A stretch of 5,492 nucleotides of DNA from Thiotrichaceae bacterium UBA7359 (GCA_905182825.1 CAJJDJ010000086.1:1-5492); one strand, 5' to 3'. Numbered from the stretch's first letter, positions 1 through 5,377 are shown. Program-made: numbers and translations. Notes: generated by a model from the letters alone, not told the origin.

Positions 1-682
1 TGGTGCTGGTGGTATGCTTCACGAAATTGACAGTATTAATATCAAAGATCTAAACCCATTAATAAAAAAAATAAAAATCATCATAGCAAGTGATGTTAAT
101 AATCCACTATGTGGTAAAATCGGCGCATCAAATGTTTTTGGGCCTCAAAAAGGCGCTTCGCCTGCAATGGTTAAAATACTGGACACTAACCTCAAACATT
201 TAGGGAAAATTATTAAAGCAGACTTGAAGAAAGAGGTTGTTAATTTAAAAGGTGCTGGTGCTGCTGGTGGATTAGGTGCTGGATTAGTCGCATTTACACA
301 AGCACGAATGCAGAGTGGAATTGAACTAGTTCTAGAAGCTACTAATATGGCTCAACATATAAGAGGTGCTGATTTAGTTATTACTGGGGAAGGGTGTATT
401 GACTTTCAAACAACTTTTGGTAAAACCCCTTCAGGTGTGGCTAAGGTTGCAAAAAAACATCATGTGCCTACAGTCGCTATTGGCGGTGTTATTGCTGATG
501 ATGCTAATGCTATGTTTGCCCATGGTGTCGATGGTTTAGAGAGTGCTTTTGCACGAGAAATGCCATTGGATGAGGCAATGGAGAATTCGAGAATATACAT
601 CGCTAATGCAGCAGAGCGTGTTATCTGCTTAATCATGATAGGTAAAAATATTGCAGCTAAGAAACTTAAACGACGCAAATAA
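1..682 (+). CDS. Glycerate kinase type 1 (GlxK/GarK family), C-terminal part, cut by left edge
   Basis: This is the ATP-dependent kinase that phosphorylates glycerate, normally to 2-phosphoglycerate, feeding glyoxylate- or glucarate-derived carbon into glycolysis; it acts in the cytoplasm. The frame is open to the left edge (first whole codon at 2), so the ATG at 14 is internal. About 226 residues are visible of roughly 380 usual for the family, so the N-terminal ~40% is missing. Counting from the Met at 14, family signatures are DVNNPL (27-32), GASNVFGPQKGA (37-48), the glycine-rich GAGAAGGLGAG (80-90), TGEGCID (124-130) and GKTPSGVAKVAK (136-147). The Cys in TGEGCID is unusual, since Arg or Ser is commoner there. 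The C-terminus is basic (KKLKRRK, then TAA). avtA follows after 56 bp on the same strand, so co-transcription is possible. The family call is secure; glxK and garK cannot be told apart here. Confidence 0.93.
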   Translation, partial: GAGGMLHEIDSINIKDLNPLIKKIKIIIASDVNNPLCGKIGASNVFGPQKGASPAMVKILDTNLKHLGKIIKADLKKEVVNLKGAGAAGGLGAGLVAFTQARMQSGIELVLEATNMAQHIRGADLVITGEGCIDFQTTFGKTPSGVAKVAKKHHVPTVAIGGVIADDANAMFAHGVDGLESAFAREMPLDEAMENSRIYIANAAERVICLIMIGKNIAAKKLKRRK

Positions 683-714
683 TATTGTTTTATATCAGTC
701 AAATTAATCATATT

Positions 715-723
715 TGATATAAT
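715..723 (+). promoter_or_regulatory. Possible extended -10 promoter element for avtA
   Basis: TGATATAAT is a perfect TATAAT (718-723) preceded by TGn, as in extended -10 promoters that tolerate a poor -35. No good -35 lies 16-18 bp upstream. Initiation would fall near 730, leaving a leader of only about 9 nt before the avtA ATG. This fits the lack of a visible Shine-Dalgarno there. The region is so AT-rich that chance is a real alternative. An overlapping inverted repeat (TCAAAT 699-704, ATTTGA 712-717) is also present. Confidence 0.3.
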
Positions 724-738
724 TGATTAAAGTATTAA

Positions 739-1986
739 ATGAATTTCTCAAAGTTTGCATCTCGTTTTGATAGTCAATCTGGTATTGTTCAACTTATGGA
801 TGATCTGGGTAATGCTATGTCTGGTAATTCTGATGCATTGATGTTGGGAGGAGGTAATCCAAGCCATATTCCAGGAGTACAACAATACTTTAAAGACTCA
901 CTACACCGACTGATTGAAAATCCAGCTTTATTTGCACATGCGATTGGTAATTACGAATTACCACAGGGTAATCAAGAGTTCATTAATGCCATAGTTGAGT
1001 TGATGAATAAGCAATATCAATGGGGTATTAAAGTTGAAAATGTAGCTTTAACGATTGGTAGTCAATCTGCATTTTTCTTTTTGTTCAACATGCTGGGCGG
1101 CGAAGATGAAGCGGGTATTCATAAACAAATTCTTTTGCCTATGACACCAGAATATATTGGTTATTCTGATGTTGGTTTAAGTGATGATTTGTTTTATTCC
1201 TATAAGCCATTAATTGAGAAACAGGACAATCATTTTTTCAAGTACCACGTTAATTTTGATGATATGAATATACGTGAGAATACTGCAGCGATGTGTGTGT
1301 CAAGACCAACAAACCCGACGGGAAATGTCTTGTCAGACATTGAAATATCGAGACTATTATCGTTGGCTGAAAATCATGACATACCCTTTATCATCGATAA
1401 TGCATATGGTGAACCTTTTCCTAATATAATATTCACTGAAACTAATCCTATATGGAATAAGAATATAATTTATTGCATGAGCCTATCTAAAGTAGGATTA
1501 CCAGGAACTCGGACCGGTATAGTTATAGCAGATGAACCAATTATAAACTTGATTAGAAACATGAATGCCGTGATCAATCTTGCTACTGGTAATTTCGGTG
1601 CAATGATAACAAAGGACCTAGTTAGTACTGGTGAGATACTACGATTATCGCAATTTCAAATAAAACCTTATTACCAAGCTAAAGTAATACATGCAGTTGA
1701 AATAATACACAGAGAGCTTGATGGATTGGATTATTATATCCATAAACCAGAGGGCGCCATATTTTTATGGCTTTGGCTGCCAGGATTACCAATAAGTTCA
1801 GATGAGTTATACGAACGTTTGAAATTGAAAGGCGTTATTATTATCTCAGGCTCACACTTTTTCCCTGGACTTGAAGAAGATTGGGAACATAAACATCAAT
1901 GTATCCGTATAACTTATTCAATGAATGAAAAAATTGTTGAGAAAGGCATTAAGTTAATAGCAAAAGAATTAAAAAGTATTCTTTAA
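739..1986 (+). CDS. avtA: Valine--pyruvate aminotransferase (alanine-valine transaminase)
   Basis: PLP-dependent fold-type I enzyme (cytoplasm) that transfers the amino group between valine or alanine and 2-oxoisovalerate or pyruvate, linking branched-chain and alanine synthesis. At 415 residues it matches the E. coli protein (about 417) and aligns with it by eye over the whole length, including the N-terminal region, which supports the ATG at 739. Visible motifs: LGGGNP (36-41), GSQSAFF near 107-113, SRPTNPTGN (188-196), D220-N-A-Y223 (Asp for the pyridine nitrogen, Tyr for the 3'-oxygen), SLSKVGLPGTRTG (248-260) with Lys251 as the Schiff-base lysine and Arg258 as phosphate ligand, HKPEGAIFLWLW (335-346), and Arg390 in CIRITY for the substrate carboxylate. 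No catalytic residue is missing. The start lacks a clear Shine-Dalgarno. It lies 56 bp after the glycerate kinase and converges on sohB. Confidence 0.97.
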   Translation: MNFSKFASRFDSQSGIVQLMDDLGNAMSGNSDALMLGGGNPSHIPGVQQYFKDSLHRLIENPALFAHAIGNYELPQGNQEFINAIVELMNKQYQWGIKVENVALTIGSQSAFFFLFNMLGGEDEAGIHKQILLPMTPEYIGYSDVGLSDDLFYSYKPLIEKQDNHFFKYHVNFDDMNIRENTAAMCVSRPTNPTGNVLSDIEISRLLSLAENHDIPFIIDNAYGEPFPNIIFTETNPIWNKNIIYCMSLSKVGLPGTRTGIVIADEPIINLIRNMNAVINLATGNFGAMITKDLVSTGEILRLSQFQIKPYYQAKVIHAVEIIHRELDGLDYYIHKPEGAIFLWLWLPGLPISSDELYERLKLKGVIIISGSHFFPGLEEDWEHKHQCIRITYSMNEKIVEKGIKLIAKELKSIL

Positions 1987-1992
1987 TGCGGC

Positions 1993-2006
1993 TCGTTAAT
2001 TAACGA
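1993..2006. repeat. 14-bp perfect palindrome at the avtA/sohB convergent junction
   Basis: TCGTTAATTAACGA is identical to its reverse complement. It spans most of the 13-bp gap between the two stop codons and includes the sohB TAA. As RNA it could form only a 5-bp stem with an AATT loop, and no U-run follows on either strand, so it is a weak terminator candidate at best. A 7-bp AT-only inverted repeat (AAAGAAT 1963-1969, ATTCTTT 1978-1984) sits just inside the 3' end of avtA and likewise lacks a U-tract. Confidence 0.4.
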
Positions 2007-2989
2007 CCATCAATTGCACTTAAAATATTAGCCCCGAATGAAATTAATTTTTCAGAAACAGGCTTCTTACGTTCATATTTTATTTCAAATATGTTTGCTT
2101 CTTTTGCTGCAGTAGATAGATAATCATCACTAGTTATTAGTTCATCTACTAGATTGAGCTCAATTGCTCTTTTCCCATACCAATGTTCTCCAGTTGCAAT
2201 CTTGTGAATATCTATTATTTCTCTATTTTCCTTTACGAATTCCTTGAAAAGGTGATGCGTTTCTTCCAATTCCTCTTTAAATTTTTCTCTGTCCTTATCG
2301 GAATTCACACCAAACATTGTCAGAGTTCTTTTATAGTCGCCAGCAGTTATTTGTTCAAAATCTATGTCTAATTTTTTTAATAGTTTATGAAAATTAGGGA
2401 TTTGTGCTAGAACACCAATTGAGCCAAGAATTGCAAAAGGCGCGGCAATAATATTATTTGCAACACATGCCATCATGTAGCCTCCGCTAGCGGCAACTTT
2501 ATCAACAGCAACTGTAAGCATGATCCCTTTATCACGAATACGTTTCAACTGTGATGCACCCAATCCATAACCATGAACCGTACCACCACCGCTCTCAAGA
2601 ATAACAACAACTTCATCTTTTTTATCAGCAATTGTTAATATAGCCGTTATTTCTTCTCTTAGAGATGACACTGTGCTAGCTTTGATGTCGCCTTTAAAAT
2701 CTAAGACATAAATATTTTTCTTTTCAACAGATACGGTTTTACCCTTTTCTTTATGATTTTGTTTTTGTTTTTTAAGATACTTTTTAAATTCTTTTTTACC
2801 GAGCACCTGTGAATTGAGCATGAAGCTCATGGCTTCATATTTTTCATTGATGTTTTTGATATTAAGATGCTCGCCATCACCTTTAGCACGTAAAACAATG
2901 AAAACTATTGCACCTATAGCGAATAATAGTATTAATGCGATTGTAAGGAATTTAGCTAGGAACATACCGTATTCAATTAAAAATTCCAC
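2000..2989 (-). CDS. sohB: SohB-type inner-membrane S49 serine peptidase
   Basis: Membrane-anchored protease of the signal-peptide-peptidase S49 family, thought to degrade peptides or misfolded proteins on the outer side of the inner membrane; E. coli sohB was found as a multicopy suppressor of htrA (degP) loss. The 329-residue product matches E. coli SohB (about 349) from the start, MEFLIEYGMFLAK. A transmembrane helix covers roughly 10-33, then a Lys-rich linker (65-91) and the peptidase domain from about 92. Catalytic residues are Ser168 in DKVAASGGYMMAC and Lys220 in AGDYKRTLT. The usual ESPGG motif reads E132-S-G-G-G136, a Pro-to-Gly change. GEHWYGKRA (267-275) is also typical. The start is GTG, supported by a GGAGAG Shine-Dalgarno at 3004-2999 with 9-nt spacing. 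The C-terminus is about 20 residues shorter than in E. coli. It is probably transcribed alone. Confidence 0.96.
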   Translation of the reverse strand: MEFLIEYGMFLAKFLTIALILLFAIGAIVFIVLRAKGDGEHLNIKNINEKYEAMSFMLNSQVLGKKEFKKYLKKQKQNHKEKGKTVSVEKKNIYVLDFKGDIKASTVSSLREEITAILTIADKKDEVVVILESGGGTVHGYGLGASQLKRIRDKGIMLTVAVDKVAASGGYMMACVANNIIAAPFAILGSIGVLAQIPNFHKLLKKLDIDFEQITAGDYKRTLTMFGVNSDKDREKFKEELEETHHLFKEFVKENREIIDIHKIATGEHWYGKRAIELNLVDELITSDDYLSTAAKEANIFEIKYERKKPVSEKLISFGANILSAIDGR

Positions 2990-2998
2990 TGGTTTATA

Positions 2999-3004
2999 CT
3001 CTCC
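2999..3004 (-). promoter_or_regulatory. Shine-Dalgarno deciding the GTG start of sohB
   Basis: GGAGAG on the minus strand lies 9 nt before the GTG at 2989-2987. No ATG or TTG lies in frame nearby with comparable spacing, and the resulting N-terminus matches known SohB. Confidence 0.75.
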
Positions 3005-3024
3005 ATTTTTTGTTTTATTTTTCT

Positions 3025-3030
3025 ATTATA
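3025..3030 (-). promoter_or_regulatory. Possible -10 element for sohB
   Basis: A perfect TATAAT on the minus strand (in GTTATAATAG) stands 35 bp before the GTG start, a plausible distance. No recognisable -35 lies 16-18 bp upstream (the sequence there reads about CGCTGC), and there is no TGn extension. The evidence is therefore the -10 alone, in an AT-rich setting. Confidence 0.35.
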
Positions 3031-3220
3031 ACTATTTTTACTACAGAGCAGCGTGTTTTCATACGCACTAAATTACTTATTTTTTTTAATAAGAATAATA
3101 CGCCCTATGTTTTTTTTGTTCATAATTCAAATACAAACATCAACAATACTAGTGTTTATGAATTAGTAAGTTTTTTTAATTAAGGTATACAAACAAGACA
3201 CTTTTTTACTAAAATTTTCG

Positions 3221-3234
3221 AAGAAATATTTCTT
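3221..3234. repeat. 14-bp perfect palindrome upstream of the 37-codon ORF
   Basis: AAGAAATATTTCTT equals its own reverse complement. It ends 38 bp before the ATG at 3273, next to a TATATA-like stretch at 3241. It could be an operator, but AT-only palindromes of this length arise by chance in such sequence. Confidence 0.3.
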
Positions 3235-3272
3235 AAATCATATATAGCAATAATAATAAGAAAAATATTGTC

Positions 3273-3386
3273 ATGAAAAAGAATTATATTTTTTACAAAT
3301 TTATAATAAATGCGGTCATTATTTTAGCTATTACTCTTGACCTACTCATAAATATGAGAAAAACAGCCGGTAGAAAACTATTTTAA
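3273..3386 (+). CDS. Possible small membrane protein, 37 aa
   Basis: ATG to TAA encodes a 37-residue peptide beginning MKKNYIFYKF. It has one hydrophobic segment at about 10-27 (IINAVIILAITLDLLI) and a basic tail (MRKTAGRKLF). Lysines at the N-terminus, one membrane helix and a charged tail are typical of small bacterial single-pass proteins. Against it, the Shine-Dalgarno is poor (AAG about 12 nt upstream), no strong promoter is visible, and AT-rich DNA readily yields hydrophobic ORFs. I recognise no family. It points toward the cold shock gene, whose candidate terminator begins 20 bp beyond its stop. Confidence 0.25.
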   Translation: MKKNYIFYKFIINAVIILAITLDLLINMRKTAGRKLF

Positions 3387-3406
3387 CTGATTTCCACCCC
3401 AGCTTT

Positions 3407-3455
3407 AAAAAAGATTCTAATTTTCGACTGTATATGTGATGCGAGTAAATGAATC
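3407..3455 (-). terminator. Candidate intrinsic terminator for the cold shock gene
   Basis: On the minus strand, 60 nt after the csp stop, an imperfect hairpin is followed directly by six U residues (the A-run 3407-3412 on plus). Pairing in plus coordinates is GATTC 3413-3417 with GAATC 3451-3455, ATTT 3420-3423 with AAAT 3447-3450, and TCG 3424-3426 with CGA 3442-3444. Small bulges fall at 3418-3419 and 3445-3446, and the loop is 15 nt. The stem is AT-rich and bulged, so its strength is uncertain, but position and U-tract are right. Confidence 0.4.
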
Positions 3456-3514
3456 GTGAATATTTAAAATACAGTTATCATATCAACGTATATCAGAGCT
3501 AGAAATTACATGCT

Positions 3515-3724
3515 TTATATGGGAGTAACATCCTCGGCTTGAGGACCTTTTTCACCAGCAGTAATTTTGAATTGTACTTGTTGACCTTCAGCAAGTGATT
3601 TGAAGCCAGAGCCACTAATTGCACTAAAATGTACAAAGACATCAGGGCCTTGTTCTTGCTCAATAAAACCAAAACCTTTTGAATCATTAAAAAATTTTAC
3701 TTTACCATTGACTAAGTCAGACAT
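3515..3724 (-). CDS. CspA-family cold shock protein
   Basis: A 69-residue single-domain OB-fold protein that binds single-stranded RNA and DNA and acts as an RNA chaperone and transcription antiterminator in the cytoplasm. The whole length matches the family. RNP1 is KGFGFI (16-21) and RNP2 is VFVHF (29-33); the N-terminal strand reads GKVKFFND, with Phe11 where E. coli CspA has Trp. The C-terminal strand ends GPQAEDVTPI, as is usual. The ATG at 3724 has AGGT (3735-3732) 7 nt upstream. It has its own strong promoter and a predicted leader of about 133 nt, the arrangement of cold-regulated cspA genes, so control by mRNA structure is likely but inferred. A specific symbol among cspA to cspI cannot be assigned. 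Confidence 0.96.
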   Translation of the reverse strand: MSDLVNGKVKFFNDSKGFGFIEQEQGPDVFVHFSAISGSGFKSLAEGQQVQFKITAGEKGPQAEDVTPI

Positions 3725-3762
3725 GATTATTACCTATTGAAATTTAAAAGCATCACACTCAA

Positions 3763-3778
3763 AAGGGTTGTTTCCCTT
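3763..3778 (-). promoter_or_regulatory. Hairpin in the csp 5' leader
   Basis: The leader RNA can form AAGGG (3778-3774) paired with CCCTT (3767-3763) around a 6-nt loop, ending 38 nt before the csp ATG. No U-run follows, so it is not a terminator. It is the only GC-containing stem in the leader and could be part of a cold-responsive mRNA fold or protect the transcript. A weaker AACAA/TTGTT stem lies near the predicted transcript start (about 3843-3857). Confidence 0.4.
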
Positions 3779-3863
3779 GTTATAAATAATGTTTCCACAA
3801 TCAATGACTATATAAAACACTTTCATGGAGAGCATTAACCGAACAATCTTCTTGTTATTTTAG

Positions 3864-3891
3864 ATTATACTCAGTGAAGAGGCTCAGTCAA
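3864..3891 (-). promoter_or_regulatory. Sigma70 promoter of the cold shock gene
   Basis: On the minus strand, TTGACT (3891-3886) and TATAAT (3869-3864) are separated by 16 bp. That is 5/6 and 6/6 matches to the -35 and -10 consensus, the best promoter in the window. Start of transcription is predicted near 3857, giving a leader of about 133 nt, comparable to the roughly 160-nt leader of E. coli cspA. I do not see a clear match to the E. coli cold-box sequence. Confidence 0.8.
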
Positions 3892-3956
3892 TGCTGATTT
3901 TAATAGGAGCTTTATTGATATTTCAGCTTGCTTATGAAGGTGGATGTTTTAACTGA
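3891..3956 (+). CDS. Possible 21-aa hydrophobic peptide, divergent from csp
   Basis: ATG to TGA encodes MLILIGALLIFQLAYEGGCF plus a final Asn: a hydrophobic stretch at 1-14 and a short polar tail with one Cys. What makes it notable is a near-ideal Shine-Dalgarno, GAAGAGG (3876-3882), 8 nt before the ATG. The signal lies in the spacer of the csp promoter on the other strand, and the ATG overlaps the csp -35. The plus-strand promoter is poor: TATACT at 3866-3871 is too close to the ATG to leave the Shine-Dalgarno in the mRNA. Chance remains the simplest explanation. Confidence 0.2.
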   Translation: MLILIGALLIFQLAYEGGCFN

Positions 3957-3975
3957 ATGATGATGTTTTGTGATA

Positions 3976-4608
3976 TTAATTTCCAGCTTCTTTTATCCGT
4001 TTAATGGTCTCAGCTTGACGTTGATTGATTACATTTAAAAATGCGTGTGCCACATGAGGAACATGCTCAAAATAGTGAGTCAGGTTTCTATATCTAGAAG
4101 ATAATAATTCAGTCGGAATAACGGTTCTGACAGAAGCTGTTCTAATGCCATCCTGAAAATAGCCCATTTCACCAATAGGCTCTATCGGATCGACGAAGGC
4201 AATATGAATTTCCTTCCCATTATTATCTTTTGTAAAAACCTCTAGTTTCCCACCTACAAGGATGTATAACGTTGGGTCGTTTTCACCTTCGAATATAAAT
4301 TGTTTATCTGCGGTTAGACTTACTTCAGAAAAATAGTTACCAATTCCAATCAATTCAGTGCGATTGAGAGATTTGAATACAGGACATAAACCTATCCTAT
4401 CCGCACGCTGCTGACGCAATGCATTCCGTAAGTCTTCCTCTGTGATTATGTCAAGATCGATTAATAGTTCACCTATTCGTTTCTGTTTATTCCCAAGTAC
4501 TTTGGCCTCATGTTTTTTTTGCATCGCAATTCTGATAGAGCCGCGTGAGCAGGTTAAATATTCTCCCAATAAACGTGGGTGATACATTTTTTGAATAACA
4601 TTTTTCAC
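3976..4608 (-). CDS. Cyclic-nucleotide-binding-domain protein with N-terminal GspE/MshE-N-like motif, no HTH
   Basis: Likely a cytoplasmic ligand sensor; the partner is unknown. Counting from the GTG at 4608 (210 aa), KRIGELLIDLDIITEEDL (43-60) plus RNALRQQ (61-67) matches the helical motif common at the N-terminus of GspE, PilB and MshE ATPases. A degenerate, shortened copy may precede it: RLLGEYL (12-18) to AMQKK (28-32). The CNBD covers about 76-175: CPVFKSLN, then FIFEGEND (104-111), YILVGGKLEVF (115-125), and the phosphate-binding cassette I-G146-E147-M-G-Y to R156-T-A-S-V. Glu147 and Arg156, which contact ribose and phosphate in cAMP binders, are kept. After it comes only a short helix, with no CRP-type helix-turn-helix. 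The start was chosen because AGAAGG (4622-4617) is 8 nt from GTG 4608 but only 2 nt from ATG 4614. A TTG at 4659 is in frame but lacks a ribosome site. csp follows downstream with its own promoter. Confidence 0.85.
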   Translation of the reverse strand: MKNVIQKMYHPRLLGEYLTCSRGSIRIAMQKKHEAKVLGNKQKRIGELLIDLDIITEEDLRNALRQQRADRIGLCPVFKSLNRTELIGIGNYFSEVSLTADKQFIFEGENDPTLYILVGGKLEVFTKDNNGKEIHIAFVDPIEPIGEMGYFQDGIRTASVRTVIPTELLSSRYRNLTHYFEHVPHVAHAFLNVINQRQAETIKRIKEAGN

Positions 4609-4616
4609 AGTCATAA

Positions 4617-4622
4617 CCTTCT
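4617..4622 (-). promoter_or_regulatory. Shine-Dalgarno favouring a GTG start for the CNBD gene
   Basis: AGAAGG (within AAAGAAGG) on the minus strand lies 8 nt before the GTG at 4608-4606 and 2 nt before the in-frame ATG at 4614-4612. Normal spacing therefore favours GTG, two codons further in. Confidence 0.6.
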
Positions 4623-4710
4623 TTAAATTTCTGAATGTGTCTATAAATAAATATTGCAATTACTGATAGATGATACTTATTACAAATTTATTTTCTTTGT
4701 TTCATTTTAC

Positions 4711-4731
4711 ATCAATATTAATAATATTGAT
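4711..4731. repeat. Perfect 9-3-9 inverted repeat, candidate operator
   Basis: ATCAATATT (4711-4719) and AATATTGAT (4723-4731) are perfect reverse complements around a 3-bp AAT centre. It lies about 100 bp upstream of the CNBD start on the minus strand and about 185 bp upstream of the TTGACA on the plus strand. Its shape suits a dimeric regulator. The half-sites ATCAA and TTGAT are in the opposite order to an FNR or CRP/FNR-family box (TTGAT-N4-ATCAA), so it should not be called an FNR site. Confidence 0.5.
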
Positions 4732-4914
4732 TCAAATTCAGGTTAGTTCCTATTAGATAGTCATTTATTTATAAAAAACAGATGCTTAAAATACTTGTTG
4801 TAAATTTTTCGAGTCCCCAAAATGTTATATTAATTATTTTTTATATGGGCTTATGTTGTTGTCATTCTAATATACATTTTATGGTACATTTAGATTTTGA
4901 TATCTTAATTGAGA

Positions 4915-4941
4915 TTGACAAAAGGTGTTGATATTTACAAT
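4915..4941 (+). promoter_or_regulatory. Promoter of the small secreted-protein gene
   Basis: TTGACA (4915-4920) is a perfect -35 and TACAAT (4936-4941) matches the -10 at 5 of 6 positions, with a short 15-bp spacer. An alternative -10, CAATAT at 4938-4943, gives 17 bp but matches only 3 of 6. Transcription would begin near 4948, about 39 nt before the ATG. A Shine-Dalgarno-like AAAGG (4971-4975) follows, 11 nt before the start. Confidence 0.5.
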
Positions 4942-4986
4942 ATAGTAGAACATTTTAATTTTTCTAATTTAAAGGCTTAAATCGTT

Positions 4987-5352
4987 ATGAGTAAAATCAT
5001 AGTAATAATTTTCACAATGTTTATCTCAAATATATTATTTGCCAAAGATTTGCCTGGACGCCATGTATTAAAGCAAAGTGATTCGGGTGAATATTTTGTG
5101 ATTAATCATGACAAAGTTACTATGATAGAAGCTTCAATATTAAAGATGGGGTTTAATGCGAAATGGATTTTGGCTTGTATCAAACATAAGTCTATTGATA
5201 GCGATCTTAAGCGATGGGTTTTTGTAGATGTAAAAAATGGCGGAACTTTTGATTCGCTGCATCAGGAAAATTGGAACTATTTTCGTGATGAAGCATATCC
5301 AGATTTGAAAAAAATTATATTAACTGATTATAGTGATGAGTCATGTCCATAG
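4987..5352 (+). CDS. Small secreted or periplasmic protein of unknown function, 121 aa
   Basis: I do not recognise this family. Residues 1-19 look like a Sec signal peptide: Lys3, a hydrophobic core at 4-13, then NILFA with a likely SPase I cut after Ala19. There is no lipobox Cys after it. The mature part (about 102 aa) is mixed polar and aromatic: EYFVINHDKVTMIEASIL (35-52), KWILACIK (59-66), KRWVFVDVKNGGTFDSLHQE (75-94) and ENWNYFRDEAYPDLKK (94-109). It has two cysteines, C64 and C120 (second-last residue), which could form a disulfide in the periplasm. Long aromatic motifs and normal codon structure argue for a real gene, as do its promoter and AAAGG ribosome site. A DksA/TraR-like gene starts 25 bp after its TAG, so they may share a transcript. 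Confidence 0.75.
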   Translation: MSKIIVIIFTMFISNILFAKDLPGRHVLKQSDSGEYFVINHDKVTMIEASILKMGFNAKWILACIKHKSIDSDLKRWVFVDVKNGGTFDSLHQENWNYFRDEAYPDLKKIILTDYSDESCP

Positions 5353-5377
5353 CTATATGGTATCAATTAATAGAATC

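Larger units (their letters stand above)
3005..3514. other. AT-rich intergenic region between sohB and the cold shock gene
   Basis: About 510 bp without a recognised gene. It holds the sohB leader with a candidate -10 near its left end, several T-runs, an AT-only hairpin (CTTATT/AATAAG, 3076-3093), a 14-bp palindrome at 3221-3234, a possible 37-codon ORF at 3273-3386, and a candidate cold-shock terminator at 3407-3455. I see no tRNA or known RNA family. Confidence 0.7.
4623..4986. other. AT-rich divergent intergenic region
   Basis: About 360 bp between the divergent CNBD gene and the small secreted-protein gene. It holds a 9-3-9 inverted repeat at 4711-4731 and a promoter at 4915-4941 for the plus-strand gene. 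No confident promoter for the CNBD gene is visible: TATAGA near 4643-4638 on the minus strand lacks a good -35. I see no RNA gene. Confidence 0.65.

Noticed and set aside
245..285. Short GGTGCTGGT-type direct repeats in the glycerate kinase gene
   Set aside because: They encode the conserved glycine-rich GAGAAGGLGAG loop of the family, so protein constraint explains them.
3107..3166. 19-codon hydrophobic ORF in the sohB upstream region
   Set aside because: It has no ribosome site and begins in a T-run; hydrophobic short ORFs are expected in such DNA.
3345..3358. CTCATA-AA-TATGAG inverted repeat
   Set aside because: It lies inside the possible 37-codon ORF, is short and AT-rich, and has no terminator U-run or promoter context.
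4711..4731. FNR/CRP-type binding site
   Set aside because: The half-sites are in inverted order relative to TTGAT-N4-ATCAA and the spacing is wrong, so it is kept only as an unassigned inverted repeat.
4806..4820. TTCGAGTCCCC, resembling a tRNA T-loop and so a possible tRNA remnant or attachment site
   Set aside because: Only about 11 bases match. There is no T-stem pairing, acceptor stem or second copy, and no integrase nearby.
4782..4931. 49-codon plus-strand ORF in the intergenic region (starts MLKILVVNFSS)
   Set aside because: It has no Shine-Dalgarno, an odd composition (three consecutive Cys), and its 3' end runs into the promoter of the next gene.
4925..4946. FNR-like TTGAT-N4 sequence in GTGTTGATATTTACAAT
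   Set aside because: The second half-site (ACAAT) matches ATCAA poorly.
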